Of a DNA stretch of 64,000 nt, positions 51,117-60,595 are shown in pieces (the first letter of the stretch is position 1; each line of letters begins with the position of its first letter). Where the stretch lies: the NCBI RefSeq assembly GCF_963668475.1, contig NZ_OY764544.1:2604001-2668000 (forward strand). The letters run 5' to 3'. Source of the DNA: an uncultured Methanospirillum sp. (lineage in GTDB: Archaea; Halobacteriota; Methanomicrobia; Methanomicrobiales; Methanospirillaceae). Under the pieces are notes generated by a model. It was not told where the DNA came from. It searched no databases and saw only the letters and a list, made by a program, of their open reading frames with translations. Position numbers and translations under genes: made by a program.

Positions 51117-52279
51117 GCGTGCAGGCTGTCATCCTAGCAGCCGGTGAAGGGACCAGGATCAGACCATTGACCCAGAACCGCCCAAAAGCATTGATCCCTG
51201 TTGCAAACCGGCCTATCCTGGAGCATCTTGTAGATTCACTACTTGCTTGCGGGGTCCGTGATATCATTGTGGTTGTCGGGTACCGCAAAGAGCAGGTGAT
51301 GCGGCATCTCATTCACCTTCCAGTTCCTGTCCGGGTTGTTGAACAGCAGCATCAGATTGGAACCGGCCATGCACTTCTCTGTGCACGTGATCTCGTGACT
51401 GATGATCTTCTGGTCCTCCCTGGTGACAACTATGTTGATCCAGCGTCCCTGAAAGAGGTGCTGAAGATCAAGAACTCCATGCTTATCACGACTCACCGCC
51501 ATCCGTCAAATTTTGGTGTCGTTCATGTTGAAGACGGTCGTGTCCTTGGCATCACTGAAAAGCCTGTACATGCAAGCCGGATGACTGTGAGTTGCGGTGT
51601 GTATCACCTGGAACATGCTCTGCTTGTGGGCATGACTGAGAACATGCTCTCTGATGGTGTCAACACACTGATCTCACATGGAACCTCTGTAGCGGCAGTG
51701 GATGCCCATGAATGGCATGATGCGATCTATCCCTGGGATCTAATCTGCATGAATGAGATTCTATTGAGAAATATCTCTTCGTCATCTGCCGCAACAGTAA
51801 GCGCAAGTGCAGTAATTGAAGGTCGTGCCTCTATCGGTAAGGGATCAGTTATCGGTCCATATTGCTCGATCAAAGGTCCGGTGATCATCGGTGATGATTG
51901 TGTAATCGGACCACATGTCGTGATCAATCCGGGAACAAGCATTGCATCACGGGTTGTTATTGAACCGTTCACCGTTATTGGGAACTCCCTGGTGATGGAT
52001 GACTGTACTATAGCCTCCCACTCAACAATTGTATCTGCAGTACTCGGTGAAGGATGTACTATTGGTGAGCATACAGTTGTCACTGCGGGAACTGGTGTTC
52101 TTGAGATCAGAGGGGAGGCTATCCGTTCATCCTGTGGTGTCATCATGGGCAATGGTGTCTTTTCTTCGCCCTTAGTGATCTATGAAAACAGTGTCATTGG
52201 CAACGACTCCCAGATCGATGCCCGGAATGGTCTTCGGCTTCGATCAAAAGTAATCCCTGATCGTACCCGGGTGATGTGA
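51113..52279 (+). CDS. Paralogous sugar nucleotidyltransferase with beta-helix
   Basis: This 388-residue protein resembles its upstream neighbour: VILAAGEGTRIRPLTQNRPK, VLPGDNYVDP, then a left-handed beta-helix (GRASIGKGSVIGPYCSIKGP, VIGDDCVIGPHVVI). It lacks the exact TRRKKFG stretch of the neighbour's acetyltransferase domain, so it may be only a nucleotidyltransferase (e.g. glucose-1-P or GlcNAc-1-P). Starts by ATGA overlap with the upstream gene; glmS starts directly after it. Confidence 0.82.
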   Translation: MSVQAVILAAGEGTRIRPLTQNRPKALIPVANRPILEHLVDSLLACGVRDIIVVVGYRKEQVMRHLIHLPVPVRVVEQQHQIGTGHALLCARDLVTDDLLVLPGDNYVDPASLKEVLKIKNSMLITTHRHPSNFGVVHVEDGRVLGITEKPVHASRMTVSCGVYHLEHALLVGMTENMLSDGVNTLISHGTSVAAVDAHEWHDAIYPWDLICMNEILLRNISSSSAATVSASAVIEGRASIGKGSVIGPYCSIKGPVIIGDDCVIGPHVVINPGTSIASRVVIEPFTVIGNSLVMDDCTIASHSTIVSAVLGEGCTIGEHTVVTAGTGVLEIRGEAIRSSCGVIMGNGVFSSPLVIYENSVIGNDSQIDARNGLRLRSKVIPDRTRVM

Positions 52280-52280
52280 G

Positions 52281-54020
52281 ATGTGTGGGATCGTAGGATA
52301 TGTTGGATACAGGCAGGCAGCTCCGGTGCTTCTTGAAGGGCTGAAGCAGCTTGAGTACCGTGGGTATGATAGTTATGGGATTGCTACCCGTTCTGACCAG
52401 ATCTATATACACAAAAAAAAGGGGAAGGTTTCAGATCTCTCGTTTGATGAAGCCATCCCCCCGGGAACCTGTGGTATCGGGCACACCCGCTGGGCCACCC
52501 ATGGGATCCCTTCTGATATCAATGCCCATCCTCATCCGGACTGCAAGGAAGAGATAGCAGTTGTCCACAACGGGATCATCGAGAATTATGCACAACTAAA
52601 ACGTGATCTTATTACCAAAGGTCATACCTTCAGATCAGAGACTGATACCGAGGTCATCCCTCATCTTCTCGAAGACCTGAGCGACGGAGATCTGCTCAAA
52701 GCAATGCATCAGGCTGTTCTCCAGCTTGAGGGTTCGTATGCAATATTAGCAATCTCTGATAATCGGGATCGGCTGATTGCAGCAAGAAACCGAAGTCCGC
52801 TTGTGCTTGGTATTGGAGATAATGAGTTCTTTGCAGCATCTGATATAACCCCCCTTCTTGAGTACACAAACCGGGTGATCTACCTTGAGGACGAGGACAT
52901 TGTAGAGATGAGTGCAAAGGGGTATGAGATCTATCACGGTCAAGAGCGTGTCGATCGTGTGGTTCATGAGATCCAGTGGACGCCCGACACTGTTCAGAAG
53001 GGTGGATTTCCACATTTTATGCTCAAAGAGATCTATGAACAGCCGGAGGTCATCAACCGTGCGATACACTCCCTCACCCTTCTTTCTCTTCCCCGGTTTT
53101 TAAGCAATGCAAGCTCAATGACTGTGGTAGCCTGTGGTAGTTCATACCATGCCGGCCTTATTTTCAGGTATCTGTTAGAATCTGTATGTAATATTCCTGT
53201 GAGAGTTGAGTTAGGATCAGAGTTCAAATACAATTCGGTTCCCCTCACAGATGTTATCATCGCCATATCTCAGTCAGGGGAGACTGCGGACACCCTTTCA
53301 GCAATTCATAAAGGAAAATGTAACAATGTTCAGACACTTGCAATTACAAATGTCCTGAACAGTTCAATAACAAGGTACGCAGATGAGACAATTCTGATGC
53401 AGGCAGGTCCTGAGATCAGTGTGGCAGCCACAAAGTCATTTATTGCTCAGTTGGGTGTCCTTTTACAGATTGCTAATCTCGTGTCTGGTCAGACAAATGA
53501 TGAACATCTCTCGCATGCTGGTGTTGCCATTGAAAAGGTTCTTCTTTTGAATCTTGAGAATGCTGTGTCTCTCTGCAGCAGAGCGCAGCATATCTTCTAT
53601 GTTGGCAGAGGTGCGTTTTACCCGGTTATGATGGAGGGTGCACTGAAGATGAAGGAGATCTCGTACATCCATGCTGAAGCGTATGCTGCCGGTGAGATCA
53701 AGCATGGACCATTTTCCCTACTCTCACATGAAACTCCGGTGGTGGCGACCTGCCCTCCTGGCCCTGCTTATGCAGTCATGCTTGGGAATCTCAAGGAGAT
53801 GAAGGCAAGAGGGACTCCAATCATCGCCATCGGTTCAGGAGATGATACTGAACTGTCCGAACTGGTAGATGTTCTGATCCCTCTTGATGAGAAAGATATA
53901 TGTCTGCAGATCGTGGCAGTAACGGTCATTTTGCAGCAACTTGCATACTACACTGCAGCCCGTCTTGGGCGTGAGATTGACAAGCCCCGCAATCTTGCGA
54001 AAAGTGTGACCGTCGAGTGA
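52281..54020 (+). CDS. glmS: Glutamine-fructose-6-phosphate transaminase
   Basis: This 579-residue enzyme starts MCGIVGYVGY, with Cys2 as the N-terminal glutaminase nucleophile (RWATHGIPSDINAHPHPD and HNGIIENY follow). The C-terminal half has two SIS domains (CGSSYHAGLIFRYLLE, SQSGETADTLSA, EAYAAGEIKHGPFSL) and the final DKPRNLAKSVTVE end. It makes glucosamine-6-P from fructose-6-P and glutamine and feeds the glmM/GlmU path here. Length is usual. Confidence 0.95.
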   Translation: MCGIVGYVGYRQAAPVLLEGLKQLEYRGYDSYGIATRSDQIYIHKKKGKVSDLSFDEAIPPGTCGIGHTRWATHGIPSDINAHPHPDCKEEIAVVHNGIIENYAQLKRDLITKGHTFRSETDTEVIPHLLEDLSDGDLLKAMHQAVLQLEGSYAILAISDNRDRLIAARNRSPLVLGIGDNEFFAASDITPLLEYTNRVIYLEDEDIVEMSAKGYEIYHGQERVDRVVHEIQWTPDTVQKGGFPHFMLKEIYEQPEVINRAIHSLTLLSLPRFLSNASSMTVVACGSSYHAGLIFRYLLESVCNIPVRVELGSEFKYNSVPLTDVIIAISQSGETADTLSAIHKGKCNNVQTLAITNVLNSSITRYADETILMQAGPEISVAATKSFIAQLGVLLQIANLVSGQTNDEHLSHAGVAIEKVLLLNLENAVSLCSRAQHIFYVGRGAFYPVMMEGALKMKEISYIHAEAYAAGEIKHGPFSLLSHETPVVATCPPGPAYAVMLGNLKEMKARGTPIIAIGSGDDTELSELVDVLIPLDEKDICLQIVAVTVILQQLAYYTAARLGREIDKPRNLAKSVTVE

Positions 54021-55201
54021 ATCGCAAGTTCCAAAAAAATTTTATGATAGAAAAATCAGTGATGATTGTGGGCCCCTCTCCCCGTTTTCTTTCAGGTATC
54101 AGTTATTACACGCTCCGCCTCTCTAATGCTCTCGCAGACCACAACAAGGTAACCAGCATTCTCTTCAGGCATATGCTCCCTCAACGACTCTTTCCGGGTT
54201 GGAAGAGAGTGGGAACTGATTTGACATCCATGAAATTTAGTGGGATAATTAGATTACTGGAAATTCTTGACTGGTATAATCCATCCACCTGGATCAAGGC
54301 TTCGAATGAGTTCCGGAATGCCGATGTTATCATTCTGGAGTGGTGGACTTCCAGCGTAGCACACATGTACCTTTCCCTGCTCCTCCTGAATCGCACAAAA
54401 AAGCCGGTCATGATAGAGTTTCATGAGGTTGTTGATCCACTCGAGTTTTCTGTCGGTCCCATTCGTGTGTATGCCAGGGTAATGGGGAGGCTGATCAGGC
54501 GGATGGCCTGTCGGTATGTGGTCCATTCTGAACATGATCGCCAGCTCATCGCTTCTCACTACCGGATTCCTGAATATAAAATCGGGGTGATCCCTCACGG
54601 TCTTTACGATCAGTATCCGGTTCTTGATCATGATAACTCCAAGAGATCTCTCATGGCAGAGGGCTGTTTTGTCTTTCTGTTCTTCGGGTTAATCAGGCCA
54701 TATAAGGGGGTCATTCACCTGATTCATGCCTTTGAGATGCTCCCTGATACAGTCAGGGATCACTCACTCCTGTACATCGTTGGGGAGGCTTGGGAGGATC
54801 ATGCTTCGCTTGATGCAGTCTCCCGGTCACCTGCTAAAGACCGGATACGACTTTTGAATAAGTATGCTTCCGACGATGAGATCCCCCTCTATTTCTCGGC
54901 TGCAGATGTGCTGGTTCTTCCGTATACGCGGGCATCACAGAGCGGGGTTGCACATATCGGCATATCATATGGTCTCCCCATCATTGCATCACAGGTAGGA
55001 GGACTATCAGAGAGTCTCTCCGGATATGATGGTTCCACACTTGTTCAGTCAGGCGATGAAAACGAATTAACCCGTGTAATGGAACATACATTTTCATTAG
55101 GTTTTCAACGGTATCAGGTTCCGGTGGATCTTCGATGGGACAGTATTGCAACCAAATATGACGCTGAAATATTTTCCATGCTCAATAGAGTACGAACATG
55201 A
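54017..55201 (+). CDS. GT4-family glycosyltransferase
   Basis: This 394-residue GT-B enzyme has an N-terminal glycine-loop VGPSPRFLSGISYYTLRLSN and the C-terminal nucleotide-sugar site IRPYKGVIHLIHAFE, followed by VLPYTRASQSGVAHIGISYG with the family's E-x7-E-type position altered (SGVAHI). It transfers a sugar to a lipid-linked or protein glycan. The GTG at 54017 overlaps the glmS stop; the ATG at 54044 is an alternative start. It overlaps the next GT gene by ATGA. Confidence 0.85.
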   Translation: MNRKFQKNFMIEKSVMIVGPSPRFLSGISYYTLRLSNALADHNKVTSILFRHMLPQRLFPGWKRVGTDLTSMKFSGIIRLLEILDWYNPSTWIKASNEFRNADVIILEWWTSSVAHMYLSLLLLNRTKKPVMIEFHEVVDPLEFSVGPIRVYARVMGRLIRRMACRYVVHSEHDRQLIASHYRIPEYKIGVIPHGLYDQYPVLDHDNSKRSLMAEGCFVFLFFGLIRPYKGVIHLIHAFEMLPDTVRDHSLLYIVGEAWEDHASLDAVSRSPAKDRIRLLNKYASDDEIPLYFSAADVLVLPYTRASQSGVAHIGISYGLPIIASQVGGLSESLSGYDGSTLVQSGDENELTRVMEHTFSLGFQRYQVPVDLRWDSIATKYDAEIFSMLNRVRT

Positions 55202-56271
55202 AAATTGCGATCTTATCCTGCCTGGATTTCAGTATTCCCGGGGGAGCAGAACGATTTTTTATCGATATGGCGCTGGCACTTGATGCCACGATTGTGTGTC
55301 TGAGTTACGCCCCCTCCCTGGGTGACTGTTATCCTCTGACAAAAAAGGTAAAATTTCACCCTCTCAATGTCTCACTGCCTGATGAACCCCTGAAACAACC
55401 GGCTGGGATGCGTCTCTTTCGCTCCCTCAACCTCGAATATGATTTTTATATCGTTACCGATGACATGGCTTTGCGGTTTCTTACCTGCAATGCGCTACAC
55501 TGCTATGTTATGCTCACTCCCCGGAGGGCCCTCTATGATATGTACTATCAGACCATCGCCGATCTCCCGATGGCAAAGCGTCTGATATATGTACCTGTTC
55601 TATCGGTCTTCCGTTTTCTGGATCGGAGATTTGTCAGGAAGCATGTCACTCACATTGCTGCCATCTCTCACAATGTCAGAAACAGGGTCTGGAAGACGTA
55701 TCAGAAGGAGGCACATGTTCTGTATCCACCGATTCATCTTGAGAATTACAAGAACTTAGGATATGGTGACTACTGGTTGTCAGTCTCCAGGGTTGACAAG
55801 TGGAAGAGGATAGAACTCCAGATAGAAGCATTCAGAGAGATGCCTGATAAAAAACTGAAGATTGCAGGTAGGATTTATCCTGCATTTGAGTACCTTGTAA
55901 CGTCAGCACCCCCGAATGTTGATTTTTTGGGAGTAGTCAGCGATCATGATCTGATAACCCTCTATGGAACATGTCGTGGATTTCTGACAACCGCGATCGA
56001 CGAGGACTATGGGCTTACCCCACTAGAAGCGATGGCATGTGGCAAGCCTGTGGTGGCTGCAAAGGAAGGAGGATACCTGGAGACGGTGATTGACAAACAT
56101 ACGGGTCTTCTGGTATCGCCGGATCCTCATTCAATCAGTGAAGCTATCATTCAGATAGATAAGAATCCTGAACTGTATGCAGAAGCATCAAGGACCCAGG
56201 CTGAACGATTCGATTACAAGTTATTTAAAGAACAACTATCCACGTATGTGCATACGTTGACAGGAGCATGA
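55198..56271 (+). CDS. GT4-family glycosyltransferase
   Basis: This 357-residue protein has the GT4 pattern: IPGGAERFFIDMALAL, WLSVSRVDKWKRIELQIEAF, then FLTTAIDEDYGLTPLEAMAC (E-x7-E, catalytic and donor-binding) and GKPVVAAKEGGYLETV. It overlaps the GT gene upstream by 4 bp. Together the two probably add successive sugars in the glycan built for AglB at 57600-60143. Confidence 0.88.
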   Translation: MKIAILSCLDFSIPGGAERFFIDMALALDATIVCLSYAPSLGDCYPLTKKVKFHPLNVSLPDEPLKQPAGMRLFRSLNLEYDFYIVTDDMALRFLTCNALHCYVMLTPRRALYDMYYQTIADLPMAKRLIYVPVLSVFRFLDRRFVRKHVTHIAAISHNVRNRVWKTYQKEAHVLYPPIHLENYKNLGYGDYWLSVSRVDKWKRIELQIEAFREMPDKKLKIAGRIYPAFEYLVTSAPPNVDFLGVVSDHDLITLYGTCRGFLTTAIDEDYGLTPLEAMACGKPVVAAKEGGYLETVIDKHTGLLVSPDPHSISEAIIQIDKNPELYAEASRTQAERFDYKLFKEQLSTYVHTLTGA

Positions 56272-56325
56272 AGATCATATCAATACCTTGTTTTTACCGG
56301 CTCTTGATTCCGGAGATGCTGTAAC

Positions 56326-57603
56326 ATGGAGTGGGATGATATTCATGTTCTTATCACTGGTGTCAGTGGATTTGTTGGCTCTTACCTTGCCCGTGATCTG
56401 GTAGATAACGGAGCATGTGTGTATGGGCTGGTCAGGCGCCGGGCTGACGGGACTATTCCAAAGAATATCTCTCATAAAAAGATCGAGAAAGCGATCAATT
56501 TTGTTGAGGGGAGCCTTGAAGATCTCTCTGGCCTTACCCATGCTATCGATACTGCCGAGCCGGATTATATCTTCCATCTTGCAGCCCAGTCGTTTGTACC
56601 CCGTTCGATCTCCCATCCGCTTGAGACTGCCCAGATAAACTGCATCGGAACGATTAACCTGCTTGAGGCTGTCAGGCAGAAAGAGGTTGATCCGGTGATA
56701 CTATTTGCCGGTACAAGTGAGGAGTATGGTCTTGTTATCAGTTCAGAAGAGCAGCATGAATCGTTAAAACAGAAGTACGGCACTATCTTCCCTGAACCGG
56801 TCCGGATACCTGAACTCCCGATATCAGAAAGTAATCCGTTCAGGCCCATGTCCCCGTATGCAGCCAGTAAGGTGTATGGTGAGATTCTTTTCAGGAATTA
56901 CTACCTGACGTATGGCCTGAAGGGGATGGTCTCCCGTTCTTTTAATCATGAGGGTGCTGGGAGGGGTGACCAGTTTGTCACCTCTGTGATAACAAGACAG
57001 GTGACCCAACTTAAGTGCGGTGAGATTGATCAGATCTCCATCGGGAATGTAAATGCGTGCAGAGACTGGTCTCATATTGATGATATCATCGATGGATATC
57101 AGATCGTTGCACGAAAAGGGCAGCATGGGGATGTCTACAATGTTGGTTCGAACCGGACCACTTCTGTGCTGAGTTACATCCTCATGAGCATTGAAGCTTC
57201 AGGGCACAAAGTACAGGAGATCAGTACAAGTCATTCTGGCAAGATAGTGAACGATCCACTGGAGCCTGATACCTCCCGTGTGTTTGGTGTAGAATTTGAA
57301 AAACCCAGGATCGATCAGATGATCCTGACTGATGAGATCTCCTTTGACATTGAGGATGGTGGGATTCTCGTCAGGACTGACGGTCCTGATATCAGGATCC
57401 GATTTGATCCGGCCAGGTTCCGTCCATCTGAAGTTCCCATTCTTTTTTCTGATATTTCCAAGGTGAAAAAACTCGGATATCAGGTCAGGTATCAGGTCAG
57501 GGATATTATTCGTGATCAGATGAATTTCTTTATGGATTCAAAGAACCGGTGCTTACTCACCTGTTCTGACGACGAGAACAGATCACAGGAGAAAACGATA
57601 TGA
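56326..57603 (+). CDS. NAD(P)-dependent sugar-nucleotide dehydratase/epimerase (GDP-mannose dehydratase-like)
   Basis: This 425-residue SDR enzyme has the dinucleotide motif VLITGVSGFVGSYLARDLV, the YxxxK catalytic pair in SPYAASKVYGE and NHEGAGRGDQFVTSV with RDWSHIDD of the GMD/UDP-sugar branch. The C-terminal end FRPSEVPILFSDISKVKKLG matches the family end, but about 60-80 residues around 300-370 (RVFGVEFEKPRIDQM, ISFDIEDGGILVRTD) look inserted. It supplies an activated sugar for the glycan pathway. The stop overlaps the aglB start by ATGA. Confidence 0.85.
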   Translation: MEWDDIHVLITGVSGFVGSYLARDLVDNGACVYGLVRRRADGTIPKNISHKKIEKAINFVEGSLEDLSGLTHAIDTAEPDYIFHLAAQSFVPRSISHPLETAQINCIGTINLLEAVRQKEVDPVILFAGTSEEYGLVISSEEQHESLKQKYGTIFPEPVRIPELPISESNPFRPMSPYAASKVYGEILFRNYYLTYGLKGMVSRSFNHEGAGRGDQFVTSVITRQVTQLKCGEIDQISIGNVNACRDWSHIDDIIDGYQIVARKGQHGDVYNVGSNRTTSVLSYILMSIEASGHKVQEISTSHSGKIVNDPLEPDTSRVFGVEFEKPRIDQMILTDEISFDIEDGGILVRTDGPDIRIRFDPARFRPSEVPILFSDISKVKKLGYQVRYQVRDIIRDQMNFFMDSKNRCLLTCSDDENRSQEKTI

Positions 57604-60143
57604 ACCCGATAAATTTCAGACAACCACGTGTACTTCTGATTGGGGGGGCTCTCGCACTCATCTCCCTCTTTTCCCTACTTATCAGGATTATCCCGGTCTT
57701 CTCAGGGAATACTGACATTCTTTCAAATGTGGGGATGGATGATCCGACCTACCAACTTCGGCGGGTTGAACTCTGCATGGAAAATTTCCCGAGCATCGCC
57801 TGGTTTGATCCGATGACATACTTCCCTCAGGGCCAGCCGATGCACTGGGGTCCGCTCTTCCCCCTGATCAGCAGTGCCGTGTGCCTAGTGCTTGGTGCTC
57901 ATGCACGCCCTGATATCATATCTGTCTGCCTTCTCATCCCTTGTGTGATGGCAGCTATTCTGGTTCCTGTTGTGTTCTTCCTGGTACGGATGATTGCAGA
58001 CTGGAAGGCCGGACTAGTAGCAGGTTTTTTCATTGCAATCTGTCCAGGCCAGTTCTTCTTCAGATCCTATTACGGGTATTTTGACCACCATATCGGAGAG
58101 GTTCTTTTTAGTACCCTTTTTTGCCTTGGGTACCTGGGTGCGGTAGTCTACTGCCGGAAGCATCCTGTTGATATTGCTGATAAGGAGACCTGGAAGACTC
58201 CTGCGATATTGGGGCTTATCTGTGGTATTTTGTATGTCCTCGGGCTTGCCCTCATGCCAACGATGATCCTCTTTGCTCTGCTTGTCGGGATGTTCACACC
58301 AATCTGGTTTATCATCCAGCGGTACATCGGTCATCTCGGCGCCTCAGCGGTTGTAGTAAATACCGTAACATTTCTGGTTGCAATAATTGGGTTTCTGATC
58401 ATCGGTGTTCATGGTGAAGGTGGGCTCAACTACTATACAACCGGGCATCTGGTTGCATACTCCCTTATTATCCTTGGAACCTGGATCCTCTTCGGATTCT
58501 CATGGGCTCTTCGTGAGCGTCCGTTCTCCCATTACATCCTGTCACTGGTCGGAGTCTCGGTTCTGGGAATTGGACTCTTTGCTCTGCTCTCACCTGAGTT
58601 GTTCAATTACCTTCTTGCAAACGCAAATGCATTCTTCGGTCAGGAGATCCACTGGAAGACGATTCAGGAAGCAAGACCCTGGACGTTTGATGATGCCTGG
58701 AGAACATTCCAGTACAGTCTGATCCTGTTTGTGATCGGTATCGGAGTCCTTCTGAATAAACTTCGAAAAGAACTCTGCCCATCGTATGTGTTCATCCTGA
58801 TCTGGTCTCTTGTTGTCCTCTATGCAACAATGCAGCATATCAGGTACGAATATTACCTGGCTGTGCCTGCCGCCATTCTGGGAGGTATCTCCGTGGGGTA
58901 TGGCATTGATCTCGTTCGAAGGAGTTCACATTCCCAGGTAAAAGAGGAGCCTCCTGCTCATTCCAAGGGTGGAAAGCATAGGGAATCTCAACCGCCAAAG
59001 AGGTCTGGAAGTGTGTCAGTCTCTACCGGGAGTATGATATTCCTGGTCGTGGTGATTCTTCTTGGAGCCCTCTTTACCTACAACTCCATCGGGCGTGATC
59101 TTGCGATCGGCCAGTTTACTTTGAACCCGGACTGGAGGGAGGCTACCGGCTGGATGGAGAACAACACTCCTGATCCAGGCGTTGATTACTTTACGATCTA
59201 CCAGAAGGATGCGTGGCAGCCGCCAGCGCAGGCATATGGCGTGATGTCATGGTGGGATTATGGTCATATCATCACCTATCTTGCAAAGCGGATGCCCAAT
59301 GCAAATCCGTTCCAATACGGGGTGGCAGGAGATTATGGGGCAGCCAGGTTCTTCATCACCACAAATGAATCTGTAGCGTCAGGGATCCTTGATCACCTGA
59401 AAACGAGGTATGTGGTCACTGACTACGAGATGGACACCGGTAAGTTCTGGGCAATGGCAACATGGGATAATCCTGATGTCGGTGCATCCCCGTACCAGCG
59501 AAACTTTATCCTGCCAAATCCGGACAACCCGAACACCGGTCAGAACTTCCCGTTCTTCATGGAGCCGTACTACCAGACGATGGTCTCGCGTCTCCACAAT
59601 TTTGATGGTTCGATGACCAAGCCGGGGCAGGTGCACTATATTCAGTACATGAAGCCAGAGTACTCCAAGACGAGTGACCCGGTGATTGTCAACGGATCAC
59701 AGATGACATACGATGCAGGGGCTGCAATGCTGGAGAGTTCGAAGTCTACAGTAGGTCCGGAGTATGAGACTGCGCTTGTAAACTATATTTACACTGAACC
59801 GGTCTCAACAGTTCCAGCTCTTCAGCATTACCGGCTTGTTCATGAGTCTCCTACGCGGGCATCTCCGGAAGGCCTTCCTGATGTCAGGTACGTCAAGGTC
59901 TTCGAGTATGTTCCCGGGGCAGTTATTCATGGCGAAGGTATCATCGAGATCCCGGTAAAAACCAACACCGGACGGACATTTGTATACAAGCAGGAGAGTG
60001 TCAACGGTACGTTCACGGTACCATATCCGACCAACACTAAAGTTGGAGATGTGACAACCCAAGGCCCATACCGTATATCCTCTACCGGAAAAGAGTATCA
60101 GGTGACTGATGATCAGATCCTCTCCGGATCTGTTGTCTCATGA
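57600..60143 (+). CDS. aglB: Archaeal oligosaccharyltransferase AglB (STT3)
   Basis: This 847-residue enzyme transfers glycans from a lipid carrier to Asn of exported proteins. It has about 11-13 membrane segments in the N-terminal 500 residues, an acidic loop NVGMDDPTYQLRR, a YFDHHIGEVLFST loop, the catalytic-site signature MSWWDYGHIITYL near residue 551 and a DK-type motif DYEMDTGKFWAMATW. Its N-terminus starts by ATGA with the epimerase gene. A run of seven G lies at 57642-57648 near the start. It completes the glycan gene run. Confidence 0.93.
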   Translation: MNPINFRQPRVLLIGGALALISLFSLLIRIIPVFSGNTDILSNVGMDDPTYQLRRVELCMENFPSIAWFDPMTYFPQGQPMHWGPLFPLISSAVCLVLGAHARPDIISVCLLIPCVMAAILVPVVFFLVRMIADWKAGLVAGFFIAICPGQFFFRSYYGYFDHHIGEVLFSTLFCLGYLGAVVYCRKHPVDIADKETWKTPAILGLICGILYVLGLALMPTMILFALLVGMFTPIWFIIQRYIGHLGASAVVVNTVTFLVAIIGFLIIGVHGEGGLNYYTTGHLVAYSLIILGTWILFGFSWALRERPFSHYILSLVGVSVLGIGLFALLSPELFNYLLANANAFFGQEIHWKTIQEARPWTFDDAWRTFQYSLILFVIGIGVLLNKLRKELCPSYVFILIWSLVVLYATMQHIRYEYYLAVPAAILGGISVGYGIDLVRRSSHSQVKEEPPAHSKGGKHRESQPPKRSGSVSVSTGSMIFLVVVILLGALFTYNSIGRDLAIGQFTLNPDWREATGWMENNTPDPGVDYFTIYQKDAWQPPAQAYGVMSWWDYGHIITYLAKRMPNANPFQYGVAGDYGAARFFITTNESVASGILDHLKTRYVVTDYEMDTGKFWAMATWDNPDVGASPYQRNFILPNPDNPNTGQNFPFFMEPYYQTMVSRLHNFDGSMTKPGQVHYIQYMKPEYSKTSDPVIVNGSQMTYDAGAAMLESSKSTVGPEYETALVNYIYTEPVSTVPALQHYRLVHESPTRASPEGLPDVRYVKVFEYVPGAVIHGEGIIEIPVKTNTGRTFVYKQESVNGTFTVPYPTNTKVGDVTTQGPYRISSTGKEYQVTDDQILSGSVVS

Positions 60144-60184
60144 TATCAGGAATCCTTAAGTGATCTGAAGAGAAGGAAGGGAGC

Positions 60185-60475
60185 ATGAACACGGTACTGG
60201 AGATTGGATCCCCTGTGCGGTATCCCCGGACAGGAACTACCGGAACAATTGTACGGATTGAAGAGAGAAGCGGGCATTCATTCGTGGAGCTTGACAGCAC
60301 GGGAATGCTCTACCGGACAGATATGCTTGTGCCTGCAATTCTTTCGCAAAAGACGATCAAGAAGGAAGACCTGAATGAGGAACTCAGGCAGGTTGAGAAG
60401 GAACGGTCAGATCCCCGCGAACAATCATTCCAGGAGATGCCCAATCTTGATAGCGCATGTAACGGGGCTGGATAA
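60185..60475 (+). CDS. DUF2098 protein
   Basis: This 96-residue protein (MNTVLEIGSPVRYPRTGTTG, TIVRIEERSGHSFVELDST, YRTDMLVPAILS) is a DUF2098 member, a small beta-barrel-like protein conserved in methanogens. Function unknown. It lies 41 bp after aglB. Confidence 0.8.
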   Translation: MNTVLEIGSPVRYPRTGTTGTIVRIEERSGHSFVELDSTGMLYRTDMLVPAILSQKTIKKEDLNEELRQVEKERSDPREQSFQEMPNLDSACNGAG

Positions 60476-60595
60476 TCGTCTTCCGTCTCCAAATTTTTCC
60501 GTTGTGTTTTGGAACATCACTTAAATCCGGGCATCTGTAGTATGCTCACGTATAAGTACCAATCTGTTCAAATAGGTAAGGAGGTTTGATTACTG

